Below, one piece after another: positions 58,056-64,000 of a DNA stretch of 64,000 nt. Every line of letters starts with the position of its first letter. Within the stretch, counting starts at the first letter, position 1. Source of the stretch: Posidonia oceanica (taxonomy: Eukaryota > Streptophyta > Magnoliopsida > Alismatales > Posidoniaceae); contig JAZBRS010000020.1 of the NCBI GenBank assembly GCA_037176725.1, forward strand, positions 97,854,501 through 97,918,500, in the 5' to 3' direction. Position numbers and translations under genes: made by a program. Under the pieces are notes generated by a model. That model worked only from the letters and a program-made list of their open reading frames with translations. It did not search any database and was not told where the DNA came from.

Positions 58056-58109
58056 ACATACAAGAAAGAAAACTCTAGAATGCTCTATAAGAATCATGTA
58101 ATTCCAACA

Positions 58110-58133
58110 CACATCATATCTTTGTATGGCATG
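58110..58133 (+). pseudogene. MED33: MED33 exon 'd', right end
   Basis: After the duplicated CACAT the sequence continues CATATCTTTGTATGGCATG, read with the left part as VHI-ISLYGM, which fits the MED33 motif VHILSLHG. The donor GTAGGC follows. This shows the Copia element landed inside coding sequence. Confidence 0.82.
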
Positions 58134-58997
<864 letters not shown>

Positions 58998-59040
58998 AGC
59001 ATATCTCCTGCATCCTACCTCATTTTAACATAAAATGAGG

Positions 59041-59784
59041 CTCAATTGTAACCATCCATTAATCATCCATAATGATGATCAAAACTATAAAACCAAAGCC
59101 ATAAATGTAAAACCACGAATTCCCTTTAATTTGAAATTTAAAATTTAAATCCAAAATGGTGACCACTACGTAATAACCAAGGGATAGAAATTAAATATTA
59201 GAAAATCAAGGGATAAGATAAAAATAAAATAAAAATACAAATAAAATACAGAAAGGAAATATGCACAAGATGGGCCCACTGCAAAGCAAGAAAAGGAGGA
59301 AGAAGGAGGGGAAAAGAAGGAGAATAAGAGGGAGAATAGAGAGGAGAGAGAAAAGAATAATTTTGGAGAGAGAAAAGGATAATTTGGAGAGATGGGGAGG
59401 ATAAAGGCTTGGAATTGGAGTGGGATTGGGTGAGTGTGTGACCTAGGGTTTCTAGTGTTTAACCTAGGGTTTGAAGTGGGATTTTGGAAGGTTTTTGGAA
59501 GGATTTTGGGTGTAGAAAAAGGGTGGTTTTACCTAGGTTTTCTAGGATTTTTGGGAGTGGTTTTGGTTTGAAATTCTAAGGACTTTTTGGAGGGTTTTCT
59601 AGGTTAGGAAGGATGAGTTTTCCTATGGTTTTTGGGTGGTTTTTGGGTTTAGGAAATGGGCGTGATTCTAGGTCTGGTTTTGGGTTTGATTTGAAGAGAA
59701 GGATGTGATTTTGGGTCTAGGTTTGGGTTCAGAAGCCACTAGAAGGATTCCACTGATTCAGCCTGTCAAAATGGGGTGTCTACA
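59041..59784 (-). mobile_element. Tat-type LTR fragment, terminal part
   Basis: It ends GTCAAAATGGGGTGTCTACA like the other LTRs of this group and is purine-rich (GGTTTTGGGTTTAGG, AGGAGAGAG). The left boundary is unclear; sequence before about 59240 is AT-rich and may not belong. It meets a second fragment at 59785. Confidence 0.6.
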
Positions 59785-61207
59785 CCCAACATCTTACATA
59801 AGACGCAGGTGTTCATAGCATCCAACACAGAGAGCACAAATCCTGAAGAAGAAACATGGCATGCATTCAAGGATCAAGAAAACCATGGAAATCAGAGAGC
59901 AACTAGAAAGGAATCAACAACACAGCATGCATTCAAGACTCAAACAAGCATTCAAAAAAGATTTTAAGTGCCAACATTGGGAAATAAGACTCTGGGGTGT
60001 AGGGGCTGAAATCACCTGCATCTTACTAGTCGGGGTGCTTCCAGGCATGATCCAGCATCCAAATTGATTGAAAACTGAAAATTAACTACCTAGTAAGCAA
60101 GAGTAAGTAAATACGAACACAATCATATATTTAAAGCAAGAAATGGGTGCGTGGATTGCTCCACCCACCTCCCCCTCTTGGCGTCGGCGTTCATGGAGTT
60201 TCCGACCATTTGAGGGGCCGGAAAGCCACGAAGCTCAACTGTGTGGCTTCGCTAGGATGAGGGAGAAGTGAGGAACTCGGTGAGGGAGAGAGGAAACGGC
60301 CTGCGTCCCTTCCCCACCTCTACCGATGATCGCTGGCGGCCGCTTGCGTCATCGGCTGTTGAGACGGTCGGGAGCTCAAGAACGAGACCTGACGAGTCGA
60401 ACAGAAGAGGAAGAGGGTGGGGAAGCTTCCCGAGACCTCAAGCAAGCCATGGGGTCCGAGACAGGGGCTGCCACGCTCTCACAGGCCAGCAGCCTCGTGT
60501 AGGCGGTGAACCCATCACTGGACTCCAGCAAGTAAACAAAAAGGAAGTCTGTAGTGTGAACTAAGTGTAGAAATGATCCACTCTACTACGACAAGCACAC
60601 CTATGCTACGGGTAAGAGAAAATTACCTATGTACAGCCCGGAGTTGGTGTGTGCAGCCGGCCGGAGTTGACGGACGGTGACGGACGACGAGCTCAGATGA
60701 GTGGTCTGAAGGCAGGGGAAACGCACGGGGAAGTTTCTCTCGCACAAGGGGAGCTCTCTGGATCACGTGGGATGGCTGGGGATTCGCTGGAGCTCTGGTT
60801 TTTTCTCAGCAGTGGGTGTTGTGGTGGTGGAAGATGTTGGGTTCTTGGTTTTGTCGGTGAGGTCTGCACAAGAAGGACAGTGGTAGGAGATCATCATCAA
60901 GTCGGAGGGGACGGGGAGTAAGTGGCGTAGGGTGGCAAGCTGTCGCGGAAGTCTTCCCCCTGTCGGAGAGGTGACGGTGAGCGGCGATAGTAAGTGGCAG
61001 AGGGGATGGGTAGTAAGTGGCCGGTGGTGGTGGCTGTATGAGGGGCTCCTGGGGCAAGCCAGGTGACAGGGCAGTCCGCAGGGAGCAGCGAAGCTCACTG
61101 AGGACGGCACTGGGTGTGGCAGAGCTCGGGCCAAAGGCGCTGCTGCAGCCGGCGCGTTGGATGCTCACATGAGCTGCGTCTAACATAGGACGCTGGCACA
61201 AGCAGCG
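59785..61207 (-). mobile_element. Tat-type LTR fragment, C-like
   Basis: It contains AACATCTTACATAAGACGC and GCATCCAACACAG (a decayed palindrome block), the CACCCACCTCC / GGCCGG gene-poor GC segment seen in LTR C near 8160-8230, and another block at 61155-61210. Neither LTR terminus is present. No credible gene. Confidence 0.6.
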
Positions 61208-62919
61208 TCTATAAACGTGCCCTTCTCGCAGAGGATCGGACCAGAGGGGTCCGAACGAGAGAGGTCTTCACGGATAGCGACGCGAAGAAGGAAAGCAAAA
61301 GATAAGACAAAACAGAGTCGCCAGCCTGTGAACGTGCCCTTTCTCGCAGAGGATTAGACCAGAGGGGGTCCGAATGAGAGAGATCTTCATGGATAGCAAC
61401 GCGAAGAAGGAAAGTAAAAGATAAGACAAAACAGAGTCACCACCTAGTCTATTATCGGGAAGACAAGGAAAGCATAGAAAACATACAAGTGGATGCAATG
61501 CTATGCAAAATGTATGACTCGTGCCAAGGACGAGGCAAAATGATCACTGCAGGCCAAAGAAAGGGTAAGGATTCCTATTACGTGCGAAGAAGGTGTTAGG
61601 CACCCCCGACATGCTCGAGGAATCGGTCTTTCTTGGCTAAATGCTCACATTTGCAGGAATTTTGGCAATGATTGCCTAACTGCACGTCCAAGGGACGAGG
61701 AATGCTGTGCCATGCTATGATTGCTAAAATGCATGCCTGAATGCCTAAATGCCAAGTATGTTGCGATTACATGCCTAAGTGTACACTCTAAGTGCTGTGA
61801 TGCATGATAAAAAGTAAACGTGCAGTCTATGTGCTCAGCTGCGCTGTCAGTGTTCCGAATGGGGCGAGCACTGTTCATAAGAACTCCAGACAGTAAACAT
61901 CACTGCCCTAATGCAAATACAGGCGATAAAACAAAACGTCGATATAACCACGCAATGCAAGTGTACGACATGCAAAGGGGAAAGAAAACAAGGGCGGAAA
62001 AGCCACGTAAAACCACACAATGCAAGTGTAAAACAAGCAAGGGGGAAAGAAGACGGATACGATAAACCAAGTGAAAACCACACGATGCAAGTGTAAAATA
62101 AGCAAAGGGGAAAGAAAATAAGGGTAGAAAACCCTAACCTACATGCACGAGAAAACATGGTGCGAAAACAAGGCATGCAGTGCAAGTGGCAAGCAACAAG
62201 TGATATGTAGTGATTCAGATGGACTTATCTTGCAGATCTGAGGCTTGATCTGAAATAACTTTGGTTAGAACGAAAGATTGTTCAACTAGGAAGACCTGGA
62301 TGGTTAGATCGTGAAGAGCCAACGGTCCGATCAAAAGTTATTCAGGTTTCAAGTCAGATGGCTCAAGGGCCAGAAAAGTGGCCTAAATGGGGTCTAAGTG
62401 CAAAATGCCCCTATGAGTGTGCAAGGCAGGGTGTCCTACATGCAATGAGGCTAACAATGCTCAAACAAGTGCAAGAGTGTAGTATGCAATGATATGAAGA
62501 TGCAATGCTTGTAAAAATGCAAAGGTAGGGACCTAAATGCAATTAAGGGAAACTACAAGGGCCTACATGCAAAATCATGAAAAAATGCATTGCAACAGAA
62601 TAAATGCATGCAAAAATGTAGATGCAGCAGAGTATGGGGCTAGCAGGGGCCAAATGCAATGCTAAATAAAAGGCAGGCATGCAATAAAGCAATAAAAGGA
62701 CCTACATGCAGTTTTGAAAACATGTAGGGCCTAAATGCAATGCAAAAGTAGCAGGTAAACAGACAACAGTTTGAAAATGTGGACTAAAATGCAATTTGTA
62801 AAACTGTTGGCCATTTAAAGCAATGCAATATTATTAAAATTTCAATTTAAATGATGCATGTATGTGAAAAGGACTTAAATGTAATAAACACAAGTAGCAG
62901 TACTGTATTGCAATGTAAT
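61208..62919 (-). mobile_element. Tat-type LTR fragment 'W', Y-like
   Basis: It matches LTR Y in inverted orientation (for example GATCAAAAGTTATTCAGG at 62330, and the TGCAATGCAAAAGT word series 62400-62900). It has the core GGTGTTAGGCACC and a 117-bp tandem duplication at its left end (61214 and 61331). Confidence 0.65.
61214..61440. repeat. 117-bp tandem duplication with a CGGACC hairpin
   Basis: Both copies start AACGTGCCC(T)TTCTCGCAG and include GATAAGACAAAACAGAGTC. The first has a perfect CGGACC-agagg-GGTCCG hairpin; the second has lost two pairs. Each copy ends with a primer-site-like GAGTCGCCA or GAGTCACCA. Confidence 0.8.
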
Positions 62920-64000
62920 TGTAATAATCCTGAATTCTGATCGTCCATGCACGATGCTAAAGCTCGCGTGCACCGATTAAAATAGGCTCACTATATGTGG
63001 CAGGATCCGAGGGATGAAACTTGACTCAGAAACATTGGCAAAAGAAGAAAAAAGAAATGATAAAACAAATCGGAGTCGCCACCAGGTCTATTAAATTGGG
63101 AGACAGGGAAAACCGAAGGTAATACATGAAAAGACATGCAAAACCAGATGCAAAGAGGGGGCAATGGGGATGCGATGCAACACAATGCAATGCTATGCTA
63201 TGACTCGTGCCTAGGATGAAGGAAAGGTCTTTGCGGGCCAAGAGAAAGGGCAAGGACTCCTGTTACGCAAGGGGAAGGTGTTAGGCACCCCCGACACGTC
63301 CGAGAGTCGGTCTTTCATAGGCAATCTCGCTCGCTAATGCAGGAAGATGCTTGCCTAATGCCTAAATGCAATGAATGTCTGGTTGCTGTGCATGGGAAAT
63401 AAACGTGCTATCTATGTGCTTAGCAGCGCTGCTAGTGTTCCGAACTGGGCGAACCCTGGTTCGTGAGAACTCCTAGGCAATAAGCATAATGGCCCTAATG
63501 CAAATGCAGGTGATGGAACAAAACTGCGGGGAAACCAGGCAATGCAAACGACATGCAAGAGATAAACCAAAGCGGGCGCGGGAAATGGTGCGAATGCGGA
63601 AAACGAGGCGAAAGCGCGGAAAACGATGCAAAGACGCGGAAAACAATGCAAGGGTATAGAAAATGATGCAAGGGTGCGGAAAACGTTGCAAAGACGCAGA
63701 TAACGATGCAAAAGCACGGAAAAACAAAACAGGGGTCAAGTAGCATACATGGGGATTGTAATACGAATAAGAAGCCATAAAACACGGAAAACGGCGAATG
63801 AAATCAAATCGGCGTTTTAAAATCAAATTCAGCCTACCGCAAGCGTTGGACGCTGGCAACTCTGGCGTCCAATGTTGGATGCTGGCATTGCTGGTGTCCA
63901 ACATTTGCTGGAGGCAGACAGCATGCAATTTTCAGAAAAGGATGCATTCTAACTATATGAATGCAATGCAGATGCAGAAATGCAGTAGAACAGGTGCATA
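62920..64000 (-). mobile_element. Tat-type LTR, C-like, runs out of the window
   Basis: It begins TGTAATAATCCTGAATTC (one change from TGTAGTAATCC) and is collinear with LTR C 5824-6900, including CGGAGTCGCCA (63071-63081), the GGTGTTAGGCACC core and the first palindrome block (63846-63905). The window ends inside it. Confidence 0.85.

Larger units (their letters stand above)
24725..58109 (-). mobile_element. Copia-type element in MED33 exon d, TSD CACAT, filled with later insertions
   Basis: Both LTRs start TG(T)GAAATAGGAGAAAATG-like (left TGTAGAAATAGG, right TGTTGAAATAGG); the right one ends ATTCCAACA. CACAT flanks both sides (24720-24724, 58110-58114). A primer site complementary to initiator tRNA-Met abuts the right LTR, so the element reads on the minus strand. 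The intact right LTR adds up to about 171 bp (38843-38964 plus 58061-58109). Of the interior only the start of gag survives (38686-38842); protease, integrase and reverse transcriptase are absent. LTR pieces B, A, X2 and Y occupy 24790-38684, and a 19-kb gypsy element splits the right LTR. Confidence 0.85.
4397..58133 (+). pseudogene. MED33: MED33 (REF4-like) Mediator tail subunit, insertion-shattered
   Basis: MED33A/B are plant Mediator subunits that link transcription factors to RNA polymerase II and repress phenylpropanoid genes. Four consecutive exons of the middle of the protein can be read on the + strand: 4397-5389, 5570-5780, 9286-9390, and 24582-24724 continued at 58110-58133. Family marks as I remember them are GLLSPPPSV, GNMLHLIVEACIARKLIDTS, FWPG, KLLCGASLSQG, EHVVHFVVKLLSPP and SILFGACCIDVVHI. 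A MITE interrupts the first of these exons and brings a stop codon at once. A Copia element with 33 kb of nested DNA interrupts the fourth. The second and third exons do not join in frame with the sites I can see. Nothing after the donor at 58134 matches later MED33 exons. I judge it a pseudogene or a disrupted allele. Exon calls rest on recall of the family, not on a search. Confidence 0.8.

Overview
This window looks like nuclear DNA of a flowering plant with a large, repeat-filled genome. The evidence is the 3' half of a class III (secretory plant) peroxidase with the family's exon layout, pieces of the plant-specific Mediator subunit MED33 (REF4-like), and nested LTR retrotransposons that prime from plant tRNA-Arg and tRNA-Met. 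I cannot name the species. No bacterial, organellar, CRISPR or viral gene system was seen.

Layout. 1-1515: AT-rich repeats, then peroxidase exons 3 and 4 (+ strand). 1516-4396: AT-rich DNA without a recognised gene. 4397-58133: one broken MED33 locus (+ strand), of which four middle exons can be read (4397-5389, 5570-5780, 9286-9390, and 24582-24724 resuming at 58110-58133). Everything between these exon pieces is intron or inserted DNA. A hAT-type MITE sits in the first readable exon (8-bp target duplication). A 3.3-kb solo LTR (5824-9157) sits in the next intron. The third intron holds a MULE-type MITE and a second solo LTR (family Z, 10154-22931), itself split by a 9.3-kb gag-only retrotransposon (family X, 12724-22063, duplication GTCCC). 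The fourth exon is cut by a Copia-type element (24725-58109, duplication CACAT) with 171-bp LTRs. Its left LTR and interior carry a string of LTR pieces (B, A, X2, Y). Its right LTR is split by a 19.1-kb Ty3/gypsy element of the Tat type (38965-58055, minus strand, duplication ACATA). 58134-64000: MED33 intron, a long (TA)n tract, then a mosaic of LTR fragments.

The Tat-type element reads right to left: 5' LTR, tRNA-Arg primer site, gag, protease, reverse transcriptase, RNase H, second RNase H, integrase, an extra sense-strand ORF, a long hairpin array, polypurine tract, 3' LTR. Every module is broken. Most of the stops in gag and pol can be read as single C-to-T changes of CAG or CGA codons, as expected from decay of methylated DNA. 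Family X has a gag of the same general kind but no polymerase, so it probably relied on a relative for enzymes.

The most unusual signal is not a gene. At least three retroelement families carry dense arrays of short hairpins or compound palindromes in LTRs or 3' internal regions. Within an array the stems change sequence from copy to copy but stay self-complementary, while the loops stay similar. Both tRNA-Arg families also carry a second primer-site-like sequence inside the LTR, and a hairpin touching the polypurine tract. These patterns are visible directly; their meaning is inference.
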